Below, piece by piece: positions 44,536-56,058 of a DNA stretch of 64,000 nt. Position numbers and translations under genes: made by a program. Each line of letters opens with the position of its first letter. Position 1 is the stretch's first letter. The DNA lies in contig UWYS01000003.1 in the NCBI GenBank assembly GCA_900291925.1, positions 186,001-250,000 of the forward strand, read 5' to 3'. The notes below the pieces were generated by a model. It did not search any database. It was not told where the DNA came from and saw nothing but the letters and a program-made list of their open reading frames with translations. Origin of the DNA: Thecaphora thlaspeos (lineage: Eukaryota > Basidiomycota > Ustilaginomycetes > Urocystidales > Glomosporiaceae).

Positions 44536-46536
44536 TCAGACGAAGGCGACGTCTCCCTGAAGTTGCTGCAGCAGCTGCTGCTCCTCTTGCTGCTGGGCGG
44601 CCTTCTTCGTCTTCTTCTTGGCACTCAATTTGCTGGCGAACGAAAAGAAGCTCACGGCGGAGCGGGCCGAGCTCGAGGCCGCGGTATTCTCTAACCATGC
44701 GCTATCTGCGGCGGCGCGAATGGTCGCATCGTACGTCACATCACGCGCCGTGGACGGCAAGTCAATCGCGCTGCGCGTCCCGAGCGAACGCGACGGGCCG
44801 AGGCTGGGAGAGTAGGACGACGCCATGTGCGAGTCCCTGGCCGAGTAGAGCGTCGCCGTCTCCGACTTCGCATGGGGCGATGAGGGTGCCGTCGTTGGCG
44901 CCGCCAACGACGGAGCCATGGCGATCGAAAACTGCCTCCACATCGTGTTCCGCGTCATCCTGACCAGCCTGTCGACGCCGACCAGATTGTACAGGCCGTC
45001 GGAGCGGACGACGAGCGGGTATGACGCCAGCATCCGCGTCAGGCTGGACGTCTCGCGGATTCGGACCGCATCTTCGGCCGAACCGTCGGTCGAGCCGCTC
45101 TGCAGCAGGCCTGAGTCGGTGACATCGAACGTCCGCATGCCGCCCTGGAGGCGGTCGAGGACAATGACGCTGTTGCAGCTTCGCCGGTGCAGCGTAGCCT
45201 TGGCGCAGAGGAGGCGGGCATCGTGCAGCTGGGCGTGGGCCATGCCGACGCGATACGCCGACGAGCGGATCGCCTCGGTCGCCCGGAGCTGCAGCGTATC
45301 CGGGTGGACGTGCTGCTCGGGCGTGTGCAGGTAGAGACGGATCGAGTCTTGGAACCAGCCGCCGAGGTGGACCAGCGGCAGCTGGAGCGGGAGGAAGCGC
45401 ACGTGGCGGAGCGTGACGCAGACGACGTAGACCATCTTGACGAGCCCGGTCGACTCGCAGCGTGCGCACGGCTCACAGTTGTACCGGTAGCCAGCCTTGC
45501 GGTCACTGAAGATGTTGCACTCCGGGCACTTGAGCACGGTCGACGAATCGACCAGCTCGACAAATGAGCGCAGCTTGTTGCGCCGGATGATGGCCTTTGT
45601 GTCGACGCTGATGTCCCATGGGCTAAATATACGTGGGAGCGATTCTGCCGGGCGCGCTGCGGTGGGGGGGATGGATCGGAGAGTCGAGAAACAACAGAAA
45701 GTCGGACCAACAAGCGGGTCAGCATGAAGCTAGGGGCGTCAACGTCGCCACAGGAGACAGCGGTCGTCGTGCGGCCAATCGTAACGTTGACACTCACCAG
45801 ACAGGGGGACCGAGCCTCGTTGAGTCCACTCGCCCGTGCGCTGCTCGGTATAGACGTCCATGTTGAGCTCAGAGACCTCGAAACGGCTGAGCAGTTGAAC
45901 CTGAAGGTCCTTTTCGCGATCCTGCAGCTCGCGTTCGAGCTTGGCCACCTGTTTTGCGTGGTTGTGCGAAGATGTGATGGCGTGCAAGGGTGACAGAGAG
46001 CTACTGCTGCTGCTGCTGCTATCGTCGTGGCGAGCCGGGCGGGTAACGATCTGGAAGGGCGCTTCTGTGCTGACACTATCGTCGCTGCCAGTGGCGGCGG
46101 CGATATCACCGGAATCCGCTGTCGCTCTGGAGCGACGTCCGAGCTTCCTGGCGGCACCGTTCTGGTCGCCGAGGCCGAGCTGTGGCAGTGCAGCGGCAAT
46201 CTTTCGACGCAGACCAAAGAGACTAGGCTCGCTGTGCTGGACGAAATCGCAGAACTGGAGCTCAACGTCGAGATTGCTGATCTGGTTCGCCATCGTGGTC
46301 TGCAACCAGTTCTCGTTCTGGAGCGAGGTGGGGATTGGGGTGGAGGGGCTGTCAGGCGACGTGACCGGGGACGAGGCAAGGAGGGAGGAGGGCAAGGTGG
46401 CAGCGGCCGCGCCGGTATGGAGGCTGCGTGGATATATGGAAGGCGGCGAGACTCGCGGGGACGTTGTCGTTGTCGGAGCGCCAGCGCTGGTGGCAATGGC
46501 CCCGCTTGGCGTCCATCTAGGCATCGATGCGGGCAT
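44536..46536 (-). CDS. SSUH2-like protein with reduced cysteine region
   Basis: Exons 46536-45798 and 45644-44536 join in phase 1 to 615 aa. The first 200 residues are Ser/Pro/Ala-rich. Then come a short coiled coil (AKLERELQDREKDLQ), a block with VYTEQRTGEWTQ and FSPWDISVD (about residues 225-262), and a cysteine cluster (CPEC, NCEPCARC; about 286-308) leading into VKMVYVVCVTLRHV. This order (EWT block, WDI-V, Cys-rich part, beta strand) resembles SSUH2, a family with a DnaJ-like cysteine region and no established biochemical role. Animal SSUH2 proteins have many more Cys pairs. HRRSCNSVIVLDRL further on resembles the strand preceding the family C-terminus. A Lys/Gln-rich coil closes the protein. 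No signal peptide or membrane segment was seen. Homology is by motif order only. Confidence 0.6.
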
Positions 46537-46975
46537 CGCCTATCCTGTGGGCCTGGGAAAGAAGGCGCTAGCGGAGACAGACGATGGAAAAGCGCGGACG
46601 CTGCCGCGCGCGCGGAATATCAGCAAGCATGCTACTAGTCCGCTTCTTGAAGAAAGGGCTGGGCGAGCGCGCTGTGGCGGGCGAGCGGTCCCGGAAGGGC
46701 CAAGGCGGGCTCACTGGTATGCTTCGGTGCTGCTACCGAGCTGAGTTGAGCTAGTGACGAAGGATGTGCGTTCGTGCTGGGGCAGGGTGCTGATGGAGCG
46801 GATGTCCGCTCGCTGATGAATGACGTGACGCGCTTTTGGTACCGCTACTGCTACCCACTGCTGGTCGGCATCGATGGGGTGAAGTGTAGAAGCTAGGAAA
46901 CAGGGGAGAGACGAGGGCTGGGAGTACGACGAAATGTCGGGGCGGCTTCTATGGCCGGTGTTTAACGGCTGGCTG

Positions 46976-46989
46976 GCTGGCTAGCCAGC
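46976..46989. repeat. GCTGGCTAGCCAGC palindrome
   Basis: A perfect 14-bp palindrome at the end of a short GGCT repeat. Confidence 0.9.
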
Positions 46990-48532
46990 TCACCGTTCGA
47001 CCAAGGGTATTTTAGGCCTGTGCGTCGGTGAATGCGGTAGGTATAGCGCCGCGCCCGGACCTAAGTGTTTATGTTGAGATTGTGTGAAACCGAAGGGGCA
47101 GCTCTGTAGTATGATAGGGTGGGTGGCCGTCTTGCCGCCCCGAGGGCTTTTGGAACCCTTTGCAGCGAGGCGGCAGCGGCAGCAGCAGCGTGTCCCGAGA
47201 CGAGAAGCAAGGCCGAGCCCGAGGGAAAGCCTAGGGCTAGGTGGTCTGTTTCCAGAGGGAGGGTGCGTAGGGGACCAAAGAACACAGGCTGCGGGCGTGA
47301 GGGAGAAGGCGTGTGCGTGTATGCGTGTATGTACAAGCGGCGTCAGCGAGGGTCTGTGCTGGTTGGCGATAGAGGGGCGGGCTCCTGTTTCGAGTGACGA
47401 GCGTATATAATAGGGCAGAGGTGGTGGTGACGGATAAAGGGAGGGCGAGAGTGGGAGAGGGAGAGTAACGGAGGGAGCGAGAAGGGTCAAGATGGGCGTA
47501 AGAAACCCTTCGGATCAGGCCGAGGCGCCAGCCCGCAAGCCCGAAAAATATGGAACCATCACGTAACTACTTCTGTATTCCTTACTTGCCGGCCCCAAGT
47601 CGCCTCCCAACTGTGGGACGACACCTAACTAGCTAGACTCCAACCACGAGCAGCACGACACTTGCCAGAGGAGGTGAGCAGCTCTCCGTCCTCTTGTGCT
47701 TCTCGTCGCGCTTTGACGAGGCAGGGCTCGGTTTGCTCGAGTCGTCGGTGGCTGCGGCGTGGGGACGCCGGTTGCCCTGGCGGAGCTTATCCGGTTGCCG
47801 CGCATGTACCTGCTCTATTGCCCTCGGTTTCTTTGACGTCCCTGACTTTCTCTTGATGTGGGCGTAACTACTGTATCTGACAGGATCTCTTTGTAGTCGG
47901 ATTCCGAGCCTTGATGATCGGTTGCTCTGCCCGAGCCTGGCATGCCAAGCAGCCGTGGTCGAAACTTCGGAAGTGAGCCGCCGTGAAGTGCAGGTGTTTC
48001 CTGTTGCCACTCAACCAGACCATGACAGGCGCTCGCCCCAAAATAATTGATCGGCTCTTCCGCAGCGTCGGAATCGGTGCCAAATTGGGGCGGCTCCATC
48101 CGTCGGAAGGGCGCCGCCGGTCCGAAGGTCGCCCACCCAGAGCGATCTAGCTGGCCGCTTGCACCCGATAGCAGCCTTTTGTGCTTGCTTGTTGGGCTCG
48201 CGTGCGGTGTGGCTTCTGCGCCCGTGGCCCTGTCCAGGCATGCTCTGGCTCTTCCCTCGCGACTCACGGATCGCTCGAAGCTGCGGAATGAGCCTGTAAC
48301 TACAGCACCACCCTACGCCATCGATGTTGGATCGCGCTTCCGTTCGGGTTCCTTTGTGCGGGCTCACTGGTTGTGTAGAGGTGGTGATGGGGAGAAGCAA
48401 GGCGCGCCTTCAGGGACGTCGTCGCTCGGCTTCGTCCAGCCTGGTCTGGGCGTGGCGCGGCCCGGCGTGGCGCAGCCGCACGGGGATTCCGAGGCTTTGG
48501 CTGGGCTTGGGGAGGGGCGTGTGTTGTTTGGT

Positions 48533-48556
48533 GAAGGACCCTGGACAGGGTCCTTC
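48533..48556. repeat. Perfect 11-bp inverted repeat
   Basis: GAAGGACCCTG and its reverse complement CAGGGTCCTTC are separated by GA, about 210 nt upstream of the kinesin start. It could be a dimer binding site or an RNA hairpin in the leader; which is not decided by the sequence. Confidence 0.85.
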
Positions 48557-48765
48557 CGCGCTTGCTCTTGGTGAGCCTTGGCCCGTGCCACCAAGACTAA
48601 TCACATGCCATGTACCCTCATCTCAGCAAATAAAAGCAAGCACCGCCAAAACCCACGTCTTGTCGTCGTCAGGACGACCCGTCATGAACTCGCCACCCGC
48701 TCCATAGCTCGCTCCCTCCATCGGTAAGCATCGGCCCTACGTGGCAGCTCGCATCCACATTGACC

Positions 48766-51700
48766 ATGGCGGCGCCGTCGTTCCATCGCGCCATGGCCGG
48801 TCCACCTCTCAGCGCTTCCAAGCCCATCTCCACCATCGTCCGCCTCCGTCCTTTCCTCCCCGATGAAGCGCACGACGACACCATCACCTTCCTGGACTCT
48901 GCTGCCGGTCGCTCCGCCTCCTCCTTGGGCCTTGCCGGCGGTACCTCTTCCCCTTCCGTCCTCGTCAAGAACCTTCGCGATTCCAGCGTCCAGTCGAGGT
49001 ACAACTTCGCTGCCGTACATCCCGCGGACGACTCGCAGGAGCGCGTGTTCGAGTCCTCGGTCTCGCCCCTCCTCGGCGACATTCTCCGCGGCAGCAACCT
49101 CACCCTCTTCGCCTATGGCGTCACCGGCAGCGGCAAGACCTGGACCATGGTCGGAGAGAGCGCAGGCGTGTACGGCGGAAAACGGGAAAAGTCGCGCTCG
49201 AAATACTCGGACGGCGCAGAGGTGGCGGGCGAGGGCGAAGGCATCACGCCACGCCTCGTCCGATGGCTGATGAGCCACAAGCAGGAGCGCGAAATGATCC
49301 GCCTGGGCAAGAAGAAGAAGGCGAGGAGCAAAAAAGGCCAGGAGGAAGATGCACGCAAGGCGGCAGAGCACATCGACATCGAGCTCGAGTGCTACGAGAT
49401 CTACAACGAGGCTGTCTTTGACCTGCTCGTCGACGGTCGCCCGCCGAGCGGCCTTCCCGTCCGCGAAAACGGAGAACGCAAGGTCTTTGTCGCCGGCCTC
49501 ACCTCGCAGCCGATCAACAGCTACGCAGACTTCCTCTCGCTCTTTGAGCTGGCCAACTCGCACCGCTCCATCGGCCGCACCAATCTCAACACCGCCTCGA
49601 GCCGCAGCCACATGGTCATTTCGCTGCTCGTCCAGATCTGCACCGAGGGCGGTGCCGAGACGGCACCGGCATCGGCAAAGATCAGCCGTGTCAACCTGGT
49701 CGACCTGGCAGGGAGCGAGAACAACAAGCTCACCGGCAATGCAAAGGAACGGATGACCGAATCAAGCGCGATCAACAAGAGCCTCTTTGTTCTTGGCCAG
49801 GTGGTGGAGGCGCTCAACACGAGCGCCTCGAGGATACCCTACCGCGACTCGAAGATGACGATGATCATGCGCGATGCCCTGGGTGGAAGCACGTCGCGCT
49901 CCCATGGCGTTCTGATCGCCAACCTGGCGCCCGGCGCCAAGTTCTACAACGACACAGTAGCTACCCTCAACTTTGCCAACCGGACACGGACGGTCGAGAA
50001 CCGCGTTAGCGTCAACCATCTCAGCGATGGCGGCGCCACCAATAGTAGCGACAGCAGCGCCGCTGCCGCCGCGACGGGACGCTCGCAGTCGGCCACGACC
50101 AGCCGGCCCAGCCCCGCTGTCTCGGCGCTCAAGCCTCTTGCCAATGCGGCTCTCGCTAGGTCTGCTGCGCAGCCGAGGCCCGCGCTCGGTACGATCGGTG
50201 GCGCGCGAGCTCCCCTGGCGACCAAAAACGCCAACATCCGTCCTCCGTCAGCCTCGCACGACCAGGCGAAGCACGACTCGAAACCTCCCTTCAAACAGGC
50301 TGTCCATCAGTCGGCAGCCATCACCTCGAAGAGAGCGTCCTCGACCGCGCTGCCAAGCACCGTCGACATCAGTGTCGCCCCATCGCACGCCGAGAACAAG
50401 GCGCCCGACTACATGGCCCTCGAAGCGCGCCTCGAGTCGCTCGAGAAGCGGCTGGCCGAGCAGAGCTCCTCTGCCTCTGTCTCTGCCTCCGTCTCCGCCT
50501 CCGCTCCAGCCTTCAGTCCGGAAGATCTCGGCTTATCATCCGCACTGACTGCTCTCCTATCTCCCTCGACGAGGAACAAGACGGCCAAAGCAGCCGTTAC
50601 GCTGGCCCGGACGGTCGAAGCTAAGGGCAATGTGGATGGGGTCCGAGTGGCGCTACGGCACTACGAACAGGCACTGCTATACGTCCCAAGCAACGAGAGA
50701 CTGGCGGGCAGGATCAAGGAATACAGGGATGCGGTCGCGCTGGACATCGACCTCAAGAAGCTGCGGGCGAGGAGGAAGCGAGAGGGCAAGGAAGACGGCG
50801 CCATTAACGAGCGCGCCATGGCGGAAGGAGGGACGAGCAGCACGACGGCGACGGCTGTGGCGCACGGAGTGAAAAGGGCGACGCCGAGTCATCTCGACTT
50901 CGAAGTCCGGATGCTGCACGGCCCGGCCGATGATGGCGACATGGCATTGACCCTGCCCCCGGCTAGTCAGAAGGTCCAGCTCAGCGGCAGCCACGGCAGA
51001 AGCGGAGCGGAGAGCTCGTCGACGCCATCTGCCATCGACTCAACCTCGTCGTCCTCGTCGCTCTCTCGGGGCAGAAGGTCGATTGACACTGCGGCGGCAC
51101 CAGCGACAAAGACGGTGACAGCGACCAAGAAGGCACAACGTGTCGTCAAGCGCAAGCACAAGCTCGACGAGGACGATGATGATGTCTCGTCATCCTCCAC
51201 TTCCTCTTCCGATGACGACGACAACGACATCTACAACATCGCCGCCGACGATCGACACGCAGAAGACGACGACGACAGCGCCTTTCACGTCGTCGCCGAA
51301 CCTTCATCCCGCCCGGTGACTCGCAAGGCAGCGATGACGAACAGAGCAAGGAAGAAGGTCAAAGCGGCAGATCCTATCAGCGCCTCGCCGCCGTCGCGGG
51401 AGCTCTCACCGATACGCGGCGATGCGGAGAGCCTGCTTCCCGTTCACGCCGAGGGAGGCGGACAACAAGAAGAGGAAAAGGGAGAAGACGCGACGGAGTC
51501 GACCTTCACACGGGCCGTCTCGCTTTTCGCCTACGACGGTCCAGCAGCACCGTCCAAAACACCTCCTGTCGTCCACCCAGCAGCGGCGCCGAAGAAAGCG
51601 AGGGGCAAACGCAAGTCAGCGCAGGCTGAGGCTGATCCCGACGGGTCGCTGGCCACCGCTACCAAGAGTACCGCTGTCGAGCCAAAAGCGAAGAAGCCGC

Positions 51701-52665
51701 ACAAGACCTCGACCACCGTCGCAGCGGATGCGGCACGCGACACTTCCACCCTCCCTCCTCCTTCGCCTCCGCCGCCGGTCGCCCTGTCCCACCTCTCGAT
51801 CCCCTCGATCCGCACTCTGGTCCGCTGCGCACTGTGTGCCGCCTCCTTCCCCGCCTCTCGCTCCGGACCCGCCAAACTAGCCCATCTCACCAAGTGCGCC
51901 ACCGAGCTCCGTCTCTCCTCGTCGGTCGCTACTACGACTATCGAGACGGAGGTCCAACGCCTTGCAGATGTAGCTGTCGAAGAGAAGAGGAAAGATGATG
52001 AGGCTAAGACGTTGTTCGAGACGACGATCAAGGAGAGGGTGGTTGTTGGGAGGGAAGTTGCCAGAAGGGCGAAAGCGTTGCAGGAGGAGAAGGGTAAGAA
52101 GGAAAGCGCGAAGGCGAAGGTGCGGATGGGGTTGGGTGGTTGTGGATTGGAAAGTCCGAATAAGGAAACGAGGGAAGAGGTGAGGAGAACGGCGGAGAGA
52201 CTACTTGGTCTACCACGCAGTCGGAAGGAGGGCGAAGATGGTAGGCGTAAGGATGAAGACGAGTACGATTTTGAACAAGACACGGGCGAAGTCGAAGATG
52301 AGCGAGGAGAAGGGGGAGAGAAGAAGTTCATACAGACACTTCTATCTCAACGATACCTTCGTCCCTCCTCCTTCTCCTCCTCCGCCGCCTCCACCTCTTC
52401 TTCCTCGACTCGCCCAAGCACGACCCCGACGCAGCCACATGCCGAGGACGATAGCATCCCACTACCCTTACTACGCTCGACACAAGCGTTCAAGCCCTCT
52501 CGACTCGCCCTTCGTTACTCGACCACCACCAACACCGCAACCTCTTCAACATCTTCGACAACGACCACCGTCGCAAGGACGAGGAGAGGTCTATTCATCG
52601 AGGATGGACAGAGGGATCCGGTATTGTTCGAGACGCTCGGGCTTGTTTCAAAGACGGGCAAGTAG
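48766..52665 (+). CDS. Kinesin-10-like motor with C-terminal C2HC motif
   Basis: This intronless gene encodes 1299 aa from the ATG in ACCATGG. The kinesin motor (about residues 20-420) shows P-loop GVTGSGKTWTM (near 119), switch I NTASSRSHMV and switch II VDLAGSEN (near 315). GLTSQPINSYADF, KSLFVLGQVVEALN and IPYRDSKMT match kinesin-10 (KIF22/Kid), chromosome-arm motors. A basic/acidic insert of about 65 residues (about 135-200) separates the P-loop region from ECYEIYNEAVFDLL. After the motor comes a repeat-like helical stretch (about 600-690), a long Ser/Asp-rich disordered part, and near 1021-1045 a CALC...HLTKC motif of C2HC type followed by coiled coil. KIF22 itself has a helix-hairpin-helix DNA-binding tail; here a zinc finger may take that place, which is inference. 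It converges with COG1, 132 nt away. Confidence 0.87.
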   Translation: MAAPSFHRAMAGPPLSASKPISTIVRLRPFLPDEAHDDTITFLDSAAGRSASSLGLAGGTSSPSVLVKNLRDSSVQSRYNFAAVHPADDSQERVFESSVSPLLGDILRGSNLTLFAYGVTGSGKTWTMVGESAGVYGGKREKSRSKYSDGAEVAGEGEGITPRLVRWLMSHKQEREMIRLGKKKKARSKKGQEEDARKAAEHIDIELECYEIYNEAVFDLLVDGRPPSGLPVRENGERKVFVAGLTSQPINSYADFLSLFELANSHRSIGRTNLNTASSRSHMVISLLVQICTEGGAETAPASAKISRVNLVDLAGSENNKLTGNAKERMTESSAINKSLFVLGQVVEALNTSASRIPYRDSKMTMIMRDALGGSTSRSHGVLIANLAPGAKFYNDTVATLNFANRTRTVENRVSVNHLSDGGATNSSDSSAAAAATGRSQSATTSRPSPAVSALKPLANAALARSAAQPRPALGTIGGARAPLATKNANIRPPSASHDQAKHDSKPPFKQAVHQSAAITSKRASSTALPSTVDISVAPSHAENKAPDYMALEARLESLEKRLAEQSSSASVSASVSASAPAFSPEDLGLSSALTALLSPSTRNKTAKAAVTLARTVEAKGNVDGVRVALRHYEQALLYVPSNERLAGRIKEYRDAVALDIDLKKLRARRKREGKEDGAINERAMAEGGTSSTTATAVAHGVKRATPSHLDFEVRMLHGPADDGDMALTLPPASQKVQLSGSHGRSGAESSSTPSAIDSTSSSSSLSRGRRSIDTAAAPATKTVTATKKAQRVVKRKHKLDEDDDDVSSSSTSSSDDDDNDIYNIAADDRHAEDDDDSAFHVVAEPSSRPVTRKAAMTNRARKKVKAADPISASPPSRELSPIRGDAESLLPVHAEGGGQQEEEKGEDATESTFTRAVSLFAYDGPAAPSKTPPVVHPAAAPKKARGKRKSAQAEADPDGSLATATKSTAVEPKAKKPHKTSTTVAADAARDTSTLPPPSPPPPVALSHLSIPSIRTLVRCALCAASFPASRSGPAKLAHLTKCATELRLSSSVATTTIETEVQRLADVAVEEKRKDDEAKTLFETTIKERVVVGREVARRAKALQEEKGKKESAKAKVRMGLGGCGLESPNKETREEVRRTAERLLGLPRSRKEGEDGRRKDEDEYDFEQDTGEVEDERGEGGEKKFIQTLLSQRYLRPSSFSSSAASTSSSSTRPSTTPTQPHAEDDSIPLPLLRSTQAFKPSRLALRYSTTTNTATSSTSSTTTTVARTRRGLFIEDGQRDPVLFETLGLVSKTGK

Positions 52666-52797
52666 GAGGTTTTAGAAGGGCAGTGGGATGACCATGGAAG
52701 GAAGATGGGAACGGATATCCGCACCGCAACATGAACTGTAAGACCGCATCGCCAGCGCTGTATCACTGCAACTCGACCGTCACGAACCCATTCCCGG

Positions 52798-54371
52798 CTA
52801 CGCGAGCTGCTGTATGCTCTCGAATCTCGGCATCTCCGCTTTGCACAGGTCCGTGACGTGCCCGACGTCCCTCTTGGATGCTCTCTCGTCCTTGGACCGC
52901 CTATCAGAGGGCTCGATGCCCTTCTGACCCATCTTGAGCGGAGCAAGGATCAATCTCCTCCTCACCACCGTCTCTTCGACCGCCTCCTTGACGCCTTCCT
53001 CTACCTCTCCCATGTCAATGTCCAGCAAATGGTCGATGATAGCCAAGTCTACCTTGCGTCGTTGTGGTTCCGCTGTGAGATGGGTCTTGAGCGCTTCCAG
53101 GATGTTGCGGACGGTAGCGTCGATCGAGTGGCGGTCTATCGCGAAACCAGCGAAGAGTTTGGCCTCAGATAGCAGCGAAAGGGCCGATAGGAGTGGACGT
53201 GAAGGCGAGGATGTCGACATGTTAACTGGCTGGGCGAGTGTCGAGAGGCAGAGAGACTGTACGTTATCACTCCACGATTGCAGAGAGACCTGGATGAGTT
53301 TTCCAGTCGGTGCATCGAGTGACGGTGATATTTCGCCAGCGTCGGCCTGCAACGTGGAAGCGCTCAATAGCCAAGACCCCAGCTGCGCTACGTATGCCTT
53401 GCGAGGTTCGATACCGATGCCGAGGACGGGTTGGGTGGATCTCGAGTTTGCTACACGCTCCTCGAGTCGAGCCACGAGGTCAAGCATCGTCTCGCTGACG
53501 CCTCGTTGCAGCCTCTCTCGAATGACATCGCGAGTAGATGCATCAAGGTCAAGCAGGGAGAGATACAAATCTGTCTCGTTCGACAGCCGCGTGACCTGGC
53601 CGTGGAGCACTTCGGTCACGCTGTCGAGGTCCGAGGATCGACCCTGCAATTGGCTGTCGAGCGCGACGAGGTGAAGGTGTGTCGGATCGGACAGCGTCGG
53701 ATCATGCGATCTGCGTCCGTGAGAGAGACTGCTGTTGCTCGTCGATCCTGTTCGAGTCATTGTGTCGACGTCGTTGGAGAAAAGCGAGGCTAGAGGCTCG
53801 GGCCGCCTTCCTTCGAGCGCAGAGAGGATCGCATCGACTCTCTGCAGCGTCTCCGTCTTGCAAGCTTCCAGGGACGAAGCGTGGATGACCTCCAGCCTCC
53901 GATGAAACGCAGCATCGAGCGCGCGCCTGAGCAACTGCATCTCCTCATCGTACAACGCCATCACCTTGCTCGCCCACGCCCACGCCGACGGCTTCTGAGC
54001 GTCCGCCATCTTCCTCTCCGCCGCCCTGCTGCATCTGCTGAGCGCCAACATCGTGCCCGCCCTCAGCCTTACGACCGAGGGGATCCTATTGAGGCCGGAG
54101 AGGAGGACGGGAATGGACTCGACGACCTTCTCGCCAGTCTCTTGCCCCGATAGCGCAAAAAGATCCTCGCGCAAGCTCCGGCACCAGGCGCGCAGATCTG
54201 CGGCAAGCATCTCGAGCTTGTCGTCGTGGAGCGGCGCCAATTCCACGTAGGGTGAGAACGAAAGAACCGACAACGGAAGATAGCGCAGCAGCAGGTGCGA
54301 GCTGGGCAGCGAGTGTAGAACCTCGTACGTAGAGACGCGCGCTTTCGGCGGAGGAGGATCCAGCTTGGTTG

Positions 54372-54418
<47 letters not shown>

Positions 54419-56058
54419 GCTTCTGAACCGCTAACCGCCCTCGTTGCAGCGGCGGCAGGCGATGCTGATGATGGCGGAGGCAGGCTGAAACCGTAGCTCG
54501 ACCTCCTTTTAGCGCTGCGTAGAGCTGTGGGGCTTGACGCTGATGGCGAGTGTCCATGCCCGCCTCTGCTGAACTCGGGGCTCTGCAGCACCGACGATCG
54601 CCTCGTCAGAAGCGGAGAGACGGCATCGTCGTCGCCGCCGACCATGGCGGGAGCCTGCGTCAGGCGGTGGACGACTTCGAACAGGTAGGGTTGTTGCTGC
54701 TGTTGCTGCTGCTGCAACGTCGACGCTTGGCCGGGCGAGGTTTCGCCGTGCAGCGGAAGCGAGGTCTCGGCTGCCTGCTGCTGCGGGAGGAAGTAGGCGC
54801 GGAGAAGGTGCGTCAAGGTGTTGGACACTCCGCGAACGACGTTCTGCAGGACAGCATCGAGCTGCTTCTCTTCCGTTCTTTCGAGCCGATCGAGATCCTT
54901 GCCGCTGCCATTGGCGCCGCCAGCAAATTTGTTCGCCTCCTGTGTGCCCGGTGCGGGCCTGTCGAACGTGACGGTGGACAGCCGCCGCTGCCCGGGGCCG
55001 AGCCCAAGCCCGAGGGTACCAATGCTGGAAGCCCTCCTCTTGACCTGCCTCTTGAGCGAGCTCTGCCGCTGCGAGAGGATGAGGGCAAAGGTCTGTTCGA
55101 TTCGCGTGCCGTCCAGCAGCATAATGGCAGCCAGCTGGTCTGCAGTGGCCACGAAGCTCAGCTCGTAGTCGGCCAGCAGATGCACCGCCCTCTGGAGGAT
55201 CTGCTTCCGCATCGGCACGAGCCCATGCCACTGCTTCTCGATGAAGGGAAAGGTAGCGCGGACGTCGACCTGGAGCTTTGGCGCTGCCGAGCTGCTCCCG
55301 CCGCTGCTGCTGCTGCTCGCACCTGCTGTTGATGCGGCCTGCTTGTCGTCATTCGCCGGCGACCGTTCCATGAGGTCCCACCAGACGGTCCTTGCCACCA
55401 TGAAGGCCCAGACGGCGTGCAGGGTCTTGCCCTTTTCGATGGAGCGCCAGACGTACTCGGGTGCATCCATGATGAGCTTGAGCGATGCCCCCAGGCCGTA
55501 CATCTGCTCTGCTTCGTCGTCCTCCTGTCCCTTTGCCTCGCCGCCAGAGCCAGGACTGACGGCGCCTGCGAGAATACCATACGGCCCAAATGAGCTGAGT
55601 CTCCTCGACATCCGCCTTTCGGCCTGTGTCGATCCTCTGCCGATGGCCACCACGCCGGCCTGAAGCTGCTTGAGACGGTGGCAGAGCTGGTCAGAGCTGT
55701 CGGCCATGTCTATGATGGTGTTGGCGGTGCCGAGGAGATCCTGATATCTCTCCCCGACGAGGTTGCGGAGTTGTGACTGCTTGTGCTCTGCTGCCTTCTT
55801 GACGGCATTGGCGTAGGTCTCTACTTGTTTGACCGAGAGGGTGGAAAAGAGCTCGTCCGGGTCAGTCCGGAAAGGGTCGAGGCCCATAGAGGCGAAGACG
55901 GAATCGCATTGTGAGAAGGAGGTGTGGCCGCCATATATGGATGAGATGGAAGGTGCGGCGCCTGCACTCGAGGTGAGGGAGGCGGGAGTGCGGGCGTGTC
56001 GAGCTCGCTTGGTCTTTGTCGGAGATGAGGGGTTGAAGGGCTGTGGCGACGCCATCAT
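52798..56058 (-). CDS. COG1: Conserved oligomeric Golgi complex subunit 1
   Basis: This intronless gene encodes 1086 aa from the first of two adjacent ATGs (56058). The N-terminal block with DELFSTLSVKQVETY, KQSQLRNLVGERYQDLLGTANTIIDM and SSDQLCHRLKQLQ (about residues 65-145) is characteristic of Cog1/Vps51-superfamily subunits. Cog1 is in lobe A of the COG tether, which returns Golgi glycosylation enzymes by retrograde vesicles. The middle carries Ser/Ala/Gln-rich insertions, including an uninterrupted poly-Gln of about 15 residues (54376-54419). The helical C-terminal part (YVELAPLHDDKLEMLAADL, QVTRLSNETDLYLSLLDLD) fits a tether subunit. Human COG1 is about 980 aa, so the length is reasonable. 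The frame is open upstream of 56058 without conserved content. Confidence 0.87.
54376..54419 (-). repeat. CAG/CTG run encoding poly-Gln in COG1
   Basis: About 15 uninterrupted CTG units on the plus strand read as CAG (Gln) in the COG1 frame. Confidence 0.9.

Larger units (their letters stand above)
46537..48765. other. 2.2-kb gene-free divergent upstream region
   Basis: This separates the SSUH2-like gene (-) from the kinesin gene (+). No supported gene was found on either strand. It includes a 14-bp palindrome at 46976-46989, a TATATAATA site at about 47403, and a perfect 11-bp inverted repeat at 48533-48556. Confidence 0.55.
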
